Origin: Saccopteryx bilineata
Lineage: Eukaryota; Chordata; Mammalia; Chiroptera; Emballonuridae
Reading direction: 5' to 3'
DNA: 64,000 nt
NCBI RefSeq assembly: GCF_036850765.1
Contig: NC_089493.1
Location: 266,464,534 to 266,528,533 of the forward strand
The position numbers and the translations under genes were made by a program. The notes under the pieces are model-generated. The model saw only the letters and a list, made by a program, of their open reading frames with translations. It was not told where the DNA came from and did no database searches. Shown here piece by piece: positions 31,541-41,879 of this stretch; position 1 is the stretch's first letter, and each line of letters starts with the position of its first letter.

Positions 31541-33373
31541 AGCCCTAGCTCACCTGGTGTGAGCAGGACCACAGTGAGGGGTAACTGTTTTGTGCCTCGA
31601 ACTGGTTCCTTCTTCCTCATGATACTCAAAACTTTTCAGCTCACAAAGCATTTTCACATCCTCATCTCATTTAACATTCATCTTAGACAAGTGCTAAGAT
31701 GTCAGAGATGGATGAGGCTCGGAGATGGATGGGCTTCTCTGAGGTCACGGGGCTGATATTATGGCAATGGGGTGGGCAGGGATGGGTGCACTGGTCTGAT
31801 GGGGGAGAGGGCTATCCTTGATAAAAGCAAAGGTGATGAATGGCAGACACATTATAAAGTGTCACAGTAAAAGGCTGTCTGAGCTGTCAGAAGGGCCAGG
31901 CTCAGGGAGCCAGAGTGAGTACTAGAAAGGCGTTTTGGCTTTGCTGGTAATTTTCCTGTAACAGACGGGTGGGACCCAGCCACTAGCTCCTAAAGTAAAT
32001 CAAGCATCAACAATTATCTCTCCAGCTCCACTCAGGTGCAGAGCTGTTCACAATTCCCCCAGGACCTCTTCTTGCTCCCCCTTTACACCTGAGCCACACA
32101 CATACCTCCCCTGCTCTAGGTCTGCTCTTTGTCTGATCCCCTGCTGCACCTGCCCTCCCGCTAGTTTCTGCCCCTCCCCCACCTCTCTTGTGCTTGGCTG
32201 GGCTGAGCAGAGAAGGGCAGCTTCTTAGTCATTTCTGTTGGGCCACAGGTGAAAAGTTATAGGGCCTGCATGCTTCCTCTCCCCCACTCCTGTTTTTACA
32301 AGTGCCAGTTGGCTGTGTCCCAGGAGAACAACAGTCGGAAGTTGGCAAGAAGGGGGAGGATGATCTGGCCATATGGCCAACTCCCTTCTGTAATCAGAAA
32401 GCTTGCTGAAGGGTTGGGACAATAGGTAAGGGGCACCTGGGTAAGGAGGCTCCAATGATGGAGTGCCCACCCCTTCCTCTGGCAAGGCCCTGGCCCTCTC
32501 TGGGCTTCAGTTTACCCATTTGTGCAAAGGTAATAAGATTCTCTGCCCAGCTTACTGGCAGGGAGGCTGTGATGAAGTCATTGCAGGAAAGCACTTACTG
32601 TCAATCTTGAAGGGTAGTTATCTCTGCTGTTCAGCCTACAGGCTTGAATGTGCTGTTCCTCAGAGCCTTGTAAGGTAAGCCCAAGGAGGCGTGGTCCAGG
32701 CAGAAACCGTCCCTATTTGTCTTGGTGTGTTTCTGTGGAGGAAGGGAGATGTGAGGAAGTGGGGGAGGGCACTGGGAACCCGGGGAATGACTTGTGCATC
32801 ATTGAGCTCCACGAGCATTAATTGAGCACCTACTATGTGTCAACCCCTGTGCAGACCTCTGAGGTTGAATAAGGCATTGCTTTTGTCCTCCAGGCATCCC
32901 CAGCCTCATAGGAAAGGCAGATGTGTTTACAGTCAACCACAATACAAGGTTTCTACTCCTCCATTTTGCTAGATTGTCCCAGACAGCCTTGTGCTTCATT
33001 AGTTGTCTCAAGCACCTCCCATGTGCAGAAGGCTCACAGATGTCTTCAGCCCAAATCATACATGCTTAATGGTTCTCTGGCAGGAAGCTTCAAGCCCTCT
33101 TATCTCCATTAGAATTAACCAACCCAGGGTGCCGGGTGAGCTGCTAGACAATGCTGGGGGCTCAAGGACATTTTGGAGCCCTGGCCCCTGAGGCATCCAC
33201 TTGAGGGTTCCCTTGATCCAGCTGGGCTGAGCCTCAACCACTCTCTCTCACTCCCACAATGCCCCTTTCTTCTAGGTTCCTTCAATCCCCTGCCTTGAAC
33301 CAGGTCCCTTCTGATCCTGGACCCCAGGCCCTGCTTCCACCTCCATCCTGTTTCCAGAGATACCATTCTATTT
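31541..33373. other. intergenic with MIR relics
   Basis: MIR-like landmarks occur at about 31610-31760 ('CAAAGCATTTTCACATCCTC'), 32490-32610 (antisense, 'GGGCTTCAGTTTACCCATTT') and 32810-32870 ('TTAATTGAGCACCTACTATG'). No gene was seen; the short frames do not form exons. Confidence 0.6.
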
Positions 33374-33511
33374 TTTTAAATGTTCATTTTATTGATTTTA
33401 GACAGAGAGGAACAATCTGTTCCTATATGTGCCCTGACCGGGGATCGAACCGGCAACCTCTTGTCCTCCGGATGATACTCTAACCAACCGAGGTATTATC
33501 TAGTTAGGGCC
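33374..33511 (-). repeat. SINE D with TSD
   Basis: 'AGAGATACC(A/T)TTCTA' flanks it. The 5' half is the conserved part 'GACCGGGGATCGAACCGG'. Confidence 0.9.
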
Positions 33512-34640
33512 AGAGATACCTTTCTAAAAGGTGTGTAGAGACCTGAAACCGGCATCCAGTGCCCTTGCTCATCCCTGTGCCTCTGTGCACAGCCCTGGGG
33601 CTTGGTGAAGCTGGAGGCAGAGATTTCTGGCCCTTTCACTCCAGCTCCTCCCCCACCCCCCCAGTCTCTGGTCACATTGGATTCCTCTTGTTTTCAGAAA
33701 GGTTCCATTTTTCCTATCCTGGGGTACCTTGGCCCTCAAAGTTCCCTCTCTTCTACCCAGTTCTGCTGCCTTGCACCACTCCAGGGACTATTCATGAAGA
33801 TTTCTGTTATCAGCCCTCTGCATATAACCTAAGAATGTAGCGCCCCTTCACTATCAAGCCTCCTCCTCAGAACCCCACCTCTACCCAGGCCTGAGTTTTC
33901 TCTCTCCTTGAAGTCTCATGGGACATTGCACTCATCTGGCTTTATCTGGCAACTGCTTTGTATATCTTCACAGAGTAAACACCCATTTGCTACACTGATG
34001 TCCCCAGGGTCTGGCCCATGACTTGCTCTTGGTGACCTCCTCCACCCAGTCCGGCTAAGCAGGTCAGTCCTCGCAGGAATGAAGCCCACTGGCCAAAATG
34101 TCCATGGCAGGGGGACATGCTTCCTTCTCTCTTTGGCAGAAAGGGCATCACTGCCAAGGTTCCCTCCTCTGGCAGGGCTGGGAAGCTGGTGGTAATGGTG
34201 AGAGACAGGGAGGGTAGATGATAGACCCAGGAGTCCTCGCCACCCAAAGTGGACCTCATCAATTGGACCTCAGCCAATGCCGAGACTACTCATGAGGCAA
34301 ATGCATGGTCCATGAGAATCTTAACAGTAGTGCTCAGGCTAGTGATGTAGGATGCAACAACAGTAATCAAGGTGGGGCTGCTCTGACTTGCTTAGGACTT
34401 CATTCTCACTTTCATCCTTCCTGAAGGTCCCTACCCCTGTCCACCCACTAAGCTTGGATGAGGGAGCCCAGGGGTGTGAGGACCCTAGTCTTCAGGTCCC
34501 AAACCCTGCCAAACCTGGCTGACCCCCTGTTTGGGCACTTCCGGGTACTTGAGTTGTGACTCAGTGTCTGTCTCCCAGCTGACCTCAGCATGGGCCTGGT
34601 TGCAGGGGTAGAGGGCAGTTTCCTATGAGATTGTGACCCC
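33512..34640. other. intergenic, no gene recognised
   Basis: A possible L2 relic lies around 33850-34030 ('GGCAACTGCTTTGTATATC'). The rest lacks recognisable structure. Its position 1-2 kb upstream of CLDN4 makes distal promoter elements possible, but I can name no motif with confidence. Confidence 0.4.
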
Positions 34641-34644
34641 AAGT

Positions 34645-35222
34645 CCTGGCTCGGTAGTTCAGTTGGGTAGATTGTTGCCCCCATATGCCAAGGTTGCGAG
34701 TTTGATCCCCAGTCAGGGCACATATAAGAATCAACCAATGAATGCATAGATAAGTGGAATACCTGGCCGGTTGGCTCAGTGGTAGAGCGTCAGCCTGGCG
34801 TGCAGAAGTCCTGGGTTCGATTCCTGGCCAGGGCACACAGGAGAAGCGCCCATCTGCTTCTCCACCCCTCCCCCTCTCCTTCCTCTCTGTCTCTCTCTTC
34901 CCCTCCCGCAGCCGAGGCTCCATTGGAGCAAAGATGGCCTGGGCGCTGCGGAAGGCTCTGCCCCAGGCGCTAGAGTGGCTCTGGTCGCAACAGAGCGATG
35001 CCCCGGAGGGGCAGAGCGTTGCCCCCTGGTGGGCGTGCCGGGTGGATCCCGGTCTGGCGCATGCGGGAGTCTGTCTGACTGTCTCTTCCCTTTTCCAGCT
35101 TCAGGAAAATACAAAAAAAATAAAAAAATAAAAAAAAATAAGTGGAATAACAAATCAATGTTTCTCTCTCTATCTGTCTGTCTCTCTCTTCTCTCTCTCT
35201 CTGAAATCAATATTTAAAAAAA
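34645..35222 (+). repeat. SINE D, split by a SINE A
   Basis: 34645-34758 holds the head ('TCCTGGCTCGGTAGTTCAG') and 35138-35222 the tail ('CAATGTTTCTCTCTC' to 'AATATTTAAAAAAAAG'). It ends about 130 bp upstream of the CLDN4 TATA box. Confidence 0.88.
34761..35137 (+). repeat. SINE A nested in SINE D
   Basis: The TSD 'ATAAGTGGAATA' occurs on both sides. It is little diverged and GC-rich, and sits about 0.25 kb upstream of the CLDN4 promoter, so it may contribute promoter-proximal CpGs. Confidence 0.95.
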
Positions 35223-35324
35223 AGAGAGATTATGACTCAGGGGCCCATGCCTTTGTTGGCTGGGGCTCAGGAATCCAGAGAAACTGGTCGGGGAAAGGCC
35301 CCAGGGACTGAAACCCCTCCCTCT

Positions 35325-35378
35325 GCCCCCGCCCCTCCACGGAGACATATAACCCCCCCAAGCTCTAGCTGGAGAGCA
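35325..35378 (+). promoter_or_regulatory. CLDN4: CLDN4 core promoter
   Basis: A GC box 'GCCCCCGCCCC' (35326-35336) is followed by a TATA-like 'CATATAAC' (TATAA at 35348-35352). A start site about 30 bp on, near 35378, leaves a 5' leader of about 225 bases. The motifs are seen in the sequence; the start site is predicted. Confidence 0.65.
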
Positions 35379-35603
35379 GTGTGGCAGCTGTTGGCAGGGA
35401 GAAACCAGTCTGGTCACACTCACTGGGTTTTGCGTTTTGAACTTTTTGGGAGAGACACTCAACAGCCGCTCCAACTGGCTTTGCCTTCAGATTCGAAGTG
35501 AAAGGCTTCCCTGAGTGTCCATCCTCAGCACTTGGATTTCTACTGCTCCCAGGGCCGGATCACCAAAGATTTCCAGGTCCTAGACCCCAGCAGACACTGA
35601 ACG

Positions 35604-36233
35604 ATGGCCTCCATGGGGCTACAGGTGATGGGCATTGCGCTGGCCGTGCTGGGCTGGCTGGGCGCCATACTGAGCTGCGCGCTGCCCATGTGGCGGGTGA
35701 CGGCTTTCATCGGCAGCAACATCGTCACGTCGCAGACCATCTGGGAGGGCCTGTGGATGAACTGCGTGGTGCAGAGCACCGGCCAGATGCAGTGCAAGGT
35801 GTATGATTCCATGCTGGCGCTGCCGCAGGACCTGCAGGCGGCCCGCGCCCTCATCGTCGTCTGCATCATCCTGGCTGTGCTGGGCGTGCTGCTGTCCGTG
35901 GTGGGCGGCAAGTGCACCAACTGCGTGGAGGAGGAGAGCCCCAAAGCCAAGATCATGATTGTGGCAGGTGTGGTGTTCATCCTGGCTGGCCTGCTGGTGA
36001 TGGTGCCTGTGTCCTGGACAGCCAACACTATCATCCGCGATTTCTACAATCCGTTGGTTGCCTCTGGTCAGAAGCGGGAGATAGGCGCCTCACTCTACAT
36101 CGGCTGGGCAGCTGCAGGCCTGATGATGCTCGGTGGGGCCCTGCTCTGCTGCAGCTGCCCACCCCGCACCGACAAGCCCTACTCTGCCAAGTACTCTGCC
36201 GCCCGCTCTGGCCCTGCCAGCAACTACGTGTAA
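35604..36233 (+). CDS. CLDN4: claudin-4
   Basis: This is an intact single-exon gene of 209 codons, the length of mammalian claudin-4. It encodes a four-pass membrane protein of epithelial tight junctions. There, claudins pair across cells and set paracellular ion permeability. The claudin signature W30...G49-L50-W51...C54...C64 is complete in the first extracellular loop, with R81 at the start of TM2. Membrane segments lie at about 8-28, 82-102, 117-138 and 161-182. C104 and C107 after TM2 are the usual palmitoylation sites. Residues 149-153 (NPLVA) in the second extracellular loop are the claudin-4 motif known to bind Clostridium perfringens enterotoxin. The C-terminus 'SNYV' is the PDZ ligand for ZO proteins, with Y208 a reported kinase site. 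The start is the first ATG ('ACGATGG'). METTL27 follows tail to tail. Confidence 0.98.
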   Translation: MASMGLQVMGIALAVLGWLGAILSCALPMWRVTAFIGSNIVTSQTIWEGLWMNCVVQSTGQMQCKVYDSMLALPQDLQAARALIVVCIILAVLGVLLSVVGGKCTNCVEEESPKAKIMIVAGVVFILAGLLVMVPVSWTANTIIRDFYNPLVASGQKREIGASLYIGWAAAGLMMLGGALLCCSCPPRTDKPYSAKYSAARSGPASNYV

Positions 36234-37075
36234 GGTGCCGCCATTCAACCCCCCGTCGGCTTTGTTTCTCCCTGGAATGAGCTCGGCGCAACCTGTGACC
36301 CCGGGATGGCCTTGCCATGGTCCGCAGCCTGCGGGGGGATGGGCAGGCAGAGACTGAGACAGGCCATTGGCCAGCAGCCTTCCGCCCCTTCTAGCCCTCT
36401 TGGACACCTTCCTAAGGCCTCTCACTAGCAAGGATGGACTGAAAGACTTCCTAGCCACCCTCCTCTGAACGGCCTGTGGATACAAGGGGGGGGGGGGGCA
36501 GCAACAACAGGGTGTGGCAGTGGATGGGGAGCTGGCTCTTGCTGGCCAGGACAGCTCAGCCCTGACTTTGCTTGGGCTCTCTGAGTGGGTGCCCAGCCCA
36601 TGCCTGTGTTGGCCACGGTGCGCTTTTTTGATCTTTCCCACTCTCCGAGTGCATCCTGTGGAAACCTGTGGCCATGACGATGGCTGGGTCCTCACTCATC
36701 CACCTGCCTGTGGCGCAGTTGACAGACAGGTTTAGAAGGGAGGGGTGAAGATGCTACAAACTGGTTTGGGTAGTGGTAGGGGAGGGGTCCTTAGAGGTGG
36801 CCCTGGCTGCTGGTACCTTTTCCCACCCTCCCTACAACCTCAGTGGCCACGGCAGGAAGACGCTGTACTCCTTGAAACTGGCCCCCTCTGGATCTGCCTT
36901 CCCCATGAAGGTCATTGGTTAGCCTGGACCGGGGAATGGTTTTTCTTTGGCCTTCATCCTAGTAAGTCCTGGGGCTTTTCCCTGCCTTTTCTGTGGTTTG
37001 TTTTGTAATTTAATATCTTTTTGTCACGGTAATTACTGTTATTTTCTACAATAAATGGGACCTGTGCACAGGAAG
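36234..37075 (+). other. CLDN4: CLDN4 3' untranslated region
   Basis: About 840 bases from the stop codon to a cleavage site predicted near 37075. A 13-base poly(G) run lies at about 36487-36499. No SINE has inserted here, in contrast with the flanks. Confidence 0.8.
37050..37055 (+). terminator. CLDN4: CLDN4 poly(A) signal
   Basis: A canonical AATAAA is followed at about 20 bases by a GT-containing 'GACGCTGTATGTTTCTG' downstream element. Confidence 0.85.
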
Positions 37076-37419
37076 ACGCTGTATGTTTCTGATTTCATCT
37101 GTAGAGGGGGGCAGGCTGGGCTGGAAGGAGGCGGGGTCAGCAAGGGGCAGAACCACTGTGTTGGGCCTGGATGAGAACACTTAAAAAAAAATTGGTTTTA
37201 TGAAAGAAAAAAATCAACACTGGGCTGACCCTTGGGATCACCTCTTCAAGCCCTTCATCTGTTTGAGGGTGAAGCCCATACACAGGAGAGTGTGTGCCCA
37301 GAACCCTGGGGAAGTGCTGGGGACAACAGGAGGGTGGGCAGATGAGAACATACAGCCCTGGGGAATGGGCCACTAGTCCTCTCCCTGTTTGTCCAGCTTT
37401 GGGCAGCCAGGCTGGTCTG

Positions 37420-37580
37420 CTCACCTTCCAGGTTCCACCTCCTGGTCTTTGCTTAGGCAATCGCTGCCCTTGGCCTGGAATGTCCTTTTTCCTTTCTCCA
37501 CCCCTCTGAATCCTGCTCATCCTGAAGGTCCAGCTCAGAGCCTCCTCCCCCGTAAAGTCTTCCCACCTGTTTGAAGAAAT
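37420..37580. repeat. LINE-2 3'-end relic
   Basis: 'CCTGGAATGTCCTTTTTCC', 'CATCCTGAAGGTCCAGCTCA' and 'CCTCCCCCGTAAAGTCTTCC' are the conserved L2 3'-end landmarks in order. It lies between the CLDN4 and METTL27 ends. Confidence 0.75.
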
Positions 37581-37923
37581 TACCAGCCCTGTTCACGGCG
37601 CAGCCTCCGAGCTTCACCCCGAGTTCCGATCTCTTTGGAGATGAATAAACTGAGCCCTGGACATATGAAAGTGTTTGGCCAAGGCCCAGATACAGGAGTG
37701 TGAATTTTCTGTCTGGTGAGTTGGAAATAAGAGGGCCCATCACCCTGGGAGGAATCATAAAGTCCCATCTGTGGCCCTACCATGCCTGGCTCAGGGACAG
37801 CCCAGGGTAGGGGCCCTCTCTGTCCATTCTCTTCTCACTTCTGTCCTGCACAGGGACAATGCCACTCTTTCCTGGGGTGAGAGAACTGCAGAGTCAGATT
37901 CCTGTTGCCCCTTCTGGGACTCA

Positions 37924-37929
37924 TTTAAT
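37924..37929 (-). terminator. METTL27: METTL27 poly(A) signal candidate
   Basis: ATTAAA on the minus strand about 95 bases past the METTL27 stop. I saw no AATAAA closer on that strand. Confidence 0.6.
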
Positions 37930-38022
37930 AGGCAGAGCTCTCCTGAGGAGCAGGGTTGGCACAGTGGCCCCATTTCACAGATGAAATGCAGAAGGCCCGA
38001 GGATAGGTCTGAGCACTGGGCA

Positions 38023-38270
38023 TCACTCCCTCAACCTGGCCGCCTCCTGCTTTCGGTATAGGTAGACAATGCCAGAGATGAAGCCATCATTGCTAGGAGT
38101 GCCAGGAACCCCCTCGAGCTTGGAAGTAGCCAGTTCCCACCGGTCCACGGGCCAGGCCAGCAGGCGTTCCCACTCCCTGGCCTGCTCCAGCCTGTCCAGG
38201 GTGGCCTCCAGTGCCTCCTTGTATTGAAGGTTGGATGGGTTGGTCCTGGTGGTCAGACACACAAGTCCAC
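38023..38270 (-). CDS. METTL27: METTL27 last coding exon
   Basis: Coding exon 5 of a putative class I SAM-dependent methyltransferase whose substrate is not established. The acceptor is 'CACCCCAG|GTGGAC' at 38270/38271. The first two bases complete a split glycine codon, then 'GLVCLTTRTNPSNLQYKEAL' leads to 'GFISGIVYLYRKQEAARLRE' and a stop at 38023-38025. This contributes 81 whole codons, giving 242 residues in all, close to the 245 I recall for human METTL27 (formerly WBSCR27). It forms the C-terminal part of the Rossmann-like fold. CLDN4 ends about 0.95 kb away on the opposite strand. Confidence 0.95.
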
Positions 38271-38599
38271 CTGGGGTGGGGTAGGGGAAAGGGAGATGAG
38301 CGGGGCAGTGGCAGGAGCCAGAGTTCTAGGTTAGTAGTTCCCTTTCCTTCTGGCTCCTGTCCTCAAGGACGTAAGGTTGTCCACAGGTCAGCCTTTTCCA
38401 TTCTCCAAGCCTTTGGTGCCCACCATTCCCACCCCCAGCAATGTCCTCTGCTTCTTCAGCTTGAGTGCCTCTTATGTATCCTTTAGGGCCCAAATATCCC
38501 TTTCTCCCTTTCTGCAGGGAGCTCTTATTTCCCTGGACAGAGGGGGCTTCCTCTTCACCACTTACCCAGCCCCTCTGCTGGAGGATATGGATGTGTCTG

Positions 38600-38745
38600 G
38601 ATTCAAAGTAAGGAAGTCGATGGCCTTGGACACGTCCCTTCACCTCCCTGAGTCTCTTTCCCAGCCTGCAGTAGAGTTAATTAATTGCCTTGTCTCAGAA
38701 AGGCTAGTGCTCAGTAAGCACTGGGTGAATGAATGAATGACCTTG
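38600..38745 (-). repeat. MIR relic in METTL27 intron
   Basis: 'GTCCCTTCACCTCCCTGAGT' and 'CTAGTGCTCAGTAAGCACTG' are antisense MIR landmarks. Confidence 0.7.
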
Positions 38746-38769
38746 TCTTTTAAAATCTTTTTTTTAAAT

Positions 38770-38803
38770 TTTTTTTTAATTTGTCCATTATAGAGAGGAG
38801 AGG

Positions 38804-38843
<40 letters not shown>

Positions 38844-38959
38844 GAGCTGGAAGCATCAACTCCCATATGTGCCTTGACCAGGCAAGCCCAGGGTTTCGAA
38901 CCGGCGACCTCAGCATTTCCAGGTCGATGCTTTATCCACTGCGCCACCACAGGTCAGGC
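38770..38959 (-). repeat. SINE C in METTL27 intron
   Basis: The only recent SINE inside METTL27. The head is 'CACCACAGGTCAGGC' with a (GA)n tract at 38811-38840. It is in the sense orientation of the gene. Confidence 0.94.
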
Positions 38960-39589
38960 TCAAATCTTTTCCAGACACATACATATGCCCAGTGCAGGCT
39001 CAGACACTTAGGAGATGTTGGTGTCTGAAAGGTGTCCTGGAGGAAGGGGTGAGGAGATGCAGGCCCTGCTGGTGGAGGTGGCCTCTGTGAAGGAAAGACA
39101 AGCAGGGGAGCCCATGCCATGTGCGCAAGCAGACAGGGCCCTGGCAACACAGGCCTGGCTAAGGGGCTTGGTCGTTACCGGTTCAGGCAATAGGAGTTTC
39201 CTTTCCTGAGCCCAGTCATTACCTCTTTCTCTGACCTCACCAGTGTCCCTGCATCTGTCAGCCTCCATGGTTCTGAGGCCTGCCCAGACCTGCCCCGGCT
39301 TAACCATAGCCACTGCTGGGCCCTTGCGGGAGAAGATATAATCCTGCTGGGATAGGGGCACCTTTGTGGCTTCCTGGTCCTGTCCTGAAGCCAGGTCAGG
39401 GCCCCACGATCCTCACAGTCACTACTCTCTTTCCGTCTGACTTCATCTAGCTGTGTCCCTGTGTAGACTGCCCTCACTCCCCATCCCAGACCTGAGAGAT
39501 GCCTCTCTTTGAAATCTTAGAGCACTGAGTACTCAACAAGCCCTCCTCATAGGCCCACCTGGTCTTTTCCTCCTGGCCCCTGTACCTCA

Positions 39590-39655
39590 GGGAGGGTGGT
39601 GGGCTTTGCACTGGATGTAGCTCAAGTGTTTGAGAACCAGGGGCATGGTGGTTAG
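39590..39655. repeat. intronic duplicated segment, copy 1
   Basis: 'CTGGATGTAGCTCAAGTGT' and its flanks match the segment at 40842-40910 in the same orientation, with scattered differences. This may be a duplication or two copies of an old repeat I could not name. Confidence 0.6.
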
Positions 39656-39734
39656 TGATTGAGCCAAGAGGGCAGGGTATGTACTTTCTCCCCAGAGCAG
39701 AGGCAGGTACAGAACAAGTAGGAATGCCGTCATC

Positions 39735-40000
39735 AGCCCCATTTCACAGATGAGAAAACTGAGACCAGGAAATAGTGACTTACCTAACAGCCATTTATGA
39801 GTTAGAAGATGAGGGAACTGAATTGAGCCCCTACTATATGCCAGGACTAAAGCGAAAGCTTTAAAGACATTATTTCACCCAGTTGTCATAGCAATCCCAT
39901 TAGGAAGGGACTATGCTACCCTGTTTACTGGTGAGGAACAGAGGCTGGAGAAGAGAGTGGAATTTCTTCTGGTGCCTAATAAGAGGCAAGGGGGCCACTT
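39735..40000 (+). repeat. MIR relics in METTL27 intron
   Basis: 'CCCATTTCACAGATGAGAAA' (39741) and a fuller copy from 39820 ('GAGCCCCTACTATATGCCAG', 'CCAGTTGTCATAGCAATCCC') follow the MIR order. There are two adjacent relics. Confidence 0.72.
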
Positions 40001-40171
40001 GTCTGCCCTGCCTGTTTGCCTGGGTTGTCAGCTGGTGGCTGGGATATTAGGCTAGGTTGTGTTACCCTGGGCAGGACCATGCCCCTTCCTTGGCCTTAGG
40101 GATTCTGTGGCTTGTGTCTTAGGGTGTAGAGAGAGGAAGGCGTATGTGGGGTTGGACAGGATGCTTCTTAC

Positions 40172-40264
40172 CTGGCTTGGTAACTCGCAGGAGTTCAGGT
40201 ATTGCACTACAGGGCACCTGGCCCTCACTGAGGGCACCCACCATCAGGACAGCGTCAAACGTAC
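40172..40264 (-). CDS. METTL27: METTL27 coding exon 4
   Basis: 93 bases. The acceptor is 'CACACAG|GTACG' and the donor 'AAGCCAG|GTAAGA'. It enters and leaves at phase 1 and encodes 'TFDAVLMVGALSEGQVPC' and 'SAIPELLRVTKP'. This is the strand 4-5 region of the methyltransferase fold, where the FDAV segment corresponds to motif II-like 'D' positions of class I enzymes. The open frame continues into the intron for 17 codons, so the splice site and not a stop defines the end. Confidence 0.94.
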
Positions 40265-40649
40265 CTGTGTGAGGTGTGATATGGTGGTTTGTCTTTGGTG
40301 TGGTCTCAGACCACCCTGGAGGTGGGTACCCATGTGGGGTCTGGGGAGGCACCAGGCCAGGTACTAGTGTCTGCAGGACTCAGATCTCCTGGGGGATATG
40401 CAGGTGTAGCCCAGTCTTGGACTGTGGTCAGATGATGGGATGGAGAATTCAGAGAGAGGGGCTCACAGGACCTCTAATAGGGTCTTAGTGAGGCACTGGG
40501 GGCTCAGAGGGGATTAAAGGCTCAGTGTAGAAGGGGGCTCATAAAGGACTCAGCAAGGGGGATGGAAGCTTAGCAAGAAAAAGGGGCACCATCAAGGTGG
40601 CATTGGTCAGAGGGTGGGCCTTGGGGTATTAGGGTAGAAGGGGAAGTAC

Positions 40650-40785
40650 CTTCAGGGCTGGGCAGAGGCTCCTGGCCCAGGGTGCAGAGGCTGAGGCGCT
40701 GGTAAAGGCCACGGGCCCGGGCCTGTTCCAGCATTCCTGGGCTCCCATCTACCCCATGCAGCTGGAGGAAGCCCCGAGCCTGCAG
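40650..40785 (-). CDS. METTL27: METTL27 coding exon 3
   Basis: 136 bases, phase 0 to phase 1. The acceptor is 'GCACCCCAG|CTGCAGG' and the donor 'CTGAAG|GTACTT'. It encodes 'LQARGFLQLHGVDGSPGM', 'LEQARARGLYQRLSLCTL' and 'GQEPLPSPE'. The 'HGVDGS' turn after strand 2 carries the acidic residue that binds the ribose of SAM in class I methyltransferases. No long open frame marks this exon; it was found by extending the gene from its neighbours. Confidence 0.92.
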
Positions 40786-40841
40786 CTGGGGTGCGAGGAC
40801 TAGTCACAGTTCATGCTGCCACCTCCCAGCAGGGTCCCTGC

Positions 40842-40910
40842 ACCTCAAGAAGGGCAGTGGGCCCTGCAGTGGATGTAGCCCAAGTGTTTGGGAACCACAG
40901 AGTCTGGGGC
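40842..40910. repeat. intronic duplicated segment, copy 2
   Basis: 'GTGGATGTAGCCCAAGTGT' with flanks resembling 39590-39655. It lies between coding exons 2 and 3. Confidence 0.6.
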
Positions 40911-40975
40911 CAGGAGTGAAAAGAAATTTAAGTGGGGGGGCTTAAGAGAGAGCAGGGGATCCGGGCAGACCTCAC

Positions 40976-41104
40976 CTCAGCAGCTACCAGGCCAGTACCA
41001 CAGGCCACGTCCAGGATCAGGGCTGCATGGGGTGGGCCTGAAAGGGCTTGGGTGAGGCAGTTCACTGCAAGGTGGGGAGCACGGTACTGCAGGGCGGCCA
41101 CATC
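40976..41104 (-). CDS. METTL27: METTL27 coding exon 2 (SAM motif I)
   Basis: 129 bases, exactly 43 codons (residues 42-84), phase 0 at both ends. The acceptor is 'TGTCCCCAG|GATGTG' and the donor 'GCTGAG|GTGAGG'. Residues 71-79 read 'ILDVACGTG', the glycine-rich SAM-binding motif I of class I methyltransferases. It is complete, with D73 and the GxG pair. The upstream part, 'DVAALQYRAPHLAVNCLTQA', is the helix that precedes the fold. Confidence 0.95.
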
Positions 41105-41172
41105 CTGGGGACAGAGTGCTGAGCTGACTACCACCCTGTGACCTAATGTTTGGGGCACCTCAGCGTGGTGTG

Positions 41173-41311
41173 GTCCAGGAGTGGTGGTGTCCTGGCTAGG
41201 CCAAGTTGTGTGTGCGTGTGTGTGTGTGTGTGTGCACACGCTCGTCTGCTAGTCCAGGAGTGGTGGTGTCCTGGCTAGGCCAAGTTGTGTGTGTGTGCAC
41301 ACTCGTCTGCT
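41173..41311. repeat. intronic tandem duplication with (TG)n
   Basis: Two direct units start 'GTCCAGGAGTGGTGGTGTCC' at 41173 and 41252 and end 'CTCGTCTGCT'. They differ mainly in the length of the internal (TG)n, so the second is shorter. Confidence 0.9.
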
Positions 41312-41749
41312 GGGACTACAGTGAGAGGAGACAGGTAAGAAGTATTGTTCTCTATCAAGGGACCAGGACTGGAAACCAATCCTCAGCCCACTGCTGAGAC
41401 TGGCTCTGCTAGCCAAGGTAATGCTCTGAGCTTAGCCCATTGTGATGTCTCAATGGCACCTCTTTCAGGAAAGTCGTCCTTCTGCCTGGGCTGCAGCTCC
41501 AGAGTGGGGAGGGAGGTCTTGGCCCCTGATCTCCAGGGGCTGCCATTGTGGAGTGATGGGGCTGGTCAGAGGGCAGGGCTGCTGTGGGAGGGGCCGGTCG
41601 GAGTGGGGACAGGACTACAAAGTTGTGCCCAGGGCTCACTTCATTCTCACAAGCCACCCTGGTAATGCAATGCTATCCATTCCCGCTGTTCAGAAAGTAA
41701 AATTGAGGCTGGGTGAGCAAGAGACGCGGAGAACCCAGGGCGGGTTTAC

Positions 41750-41879
41750 CTGGTCATAGTCCGGGGCCCAGTGGTCATAGAAGTGCAGCTTGTGGGCCAG
41801 GTCGGTGATGCCGTGCGAGGCCCCGACCCGAGCCAGCACTTCGGACAGGCTCCCGCCCTCCTCCTGAGCCATCCTCCTG
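41750..41879 (-). CDS. METTL27: METTL27 coding exon 1 with start codon
   Basis: The start codon is at 41872-41870. It opens 'MAQEEGGSLSEVLARVGASH' and runs 41 codons to 'APDYDQ', donor 'GACCAG|GTAAAC'. The N-terminus matches human METTL27 in sequence and frame, as I recall it. An upstream in-frame ATG at 41923 lies outside the exon if the acceptor 'TTGTTCCAG|CAGG' at 41879/41880 is used. The segment 'KLHFYDHWAPDYDQ' is the conserved N-terminal motif of this methyltransferase group. Confidence 0.94.

Noticed and set aside
1..35300. CLDN3 upstream, as expected from human gene order
   Set aside because: No second claudin signature (W-GLW-C-C) occurs in any frame provided. CLDN3 must lie outside the window.
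35540..36034. 164-codon frame antisense to CLDN4
   Set aside because: The conserved product on the plus strand explains the sequence. The antisense frame is a by-product of GC-rich third positions.
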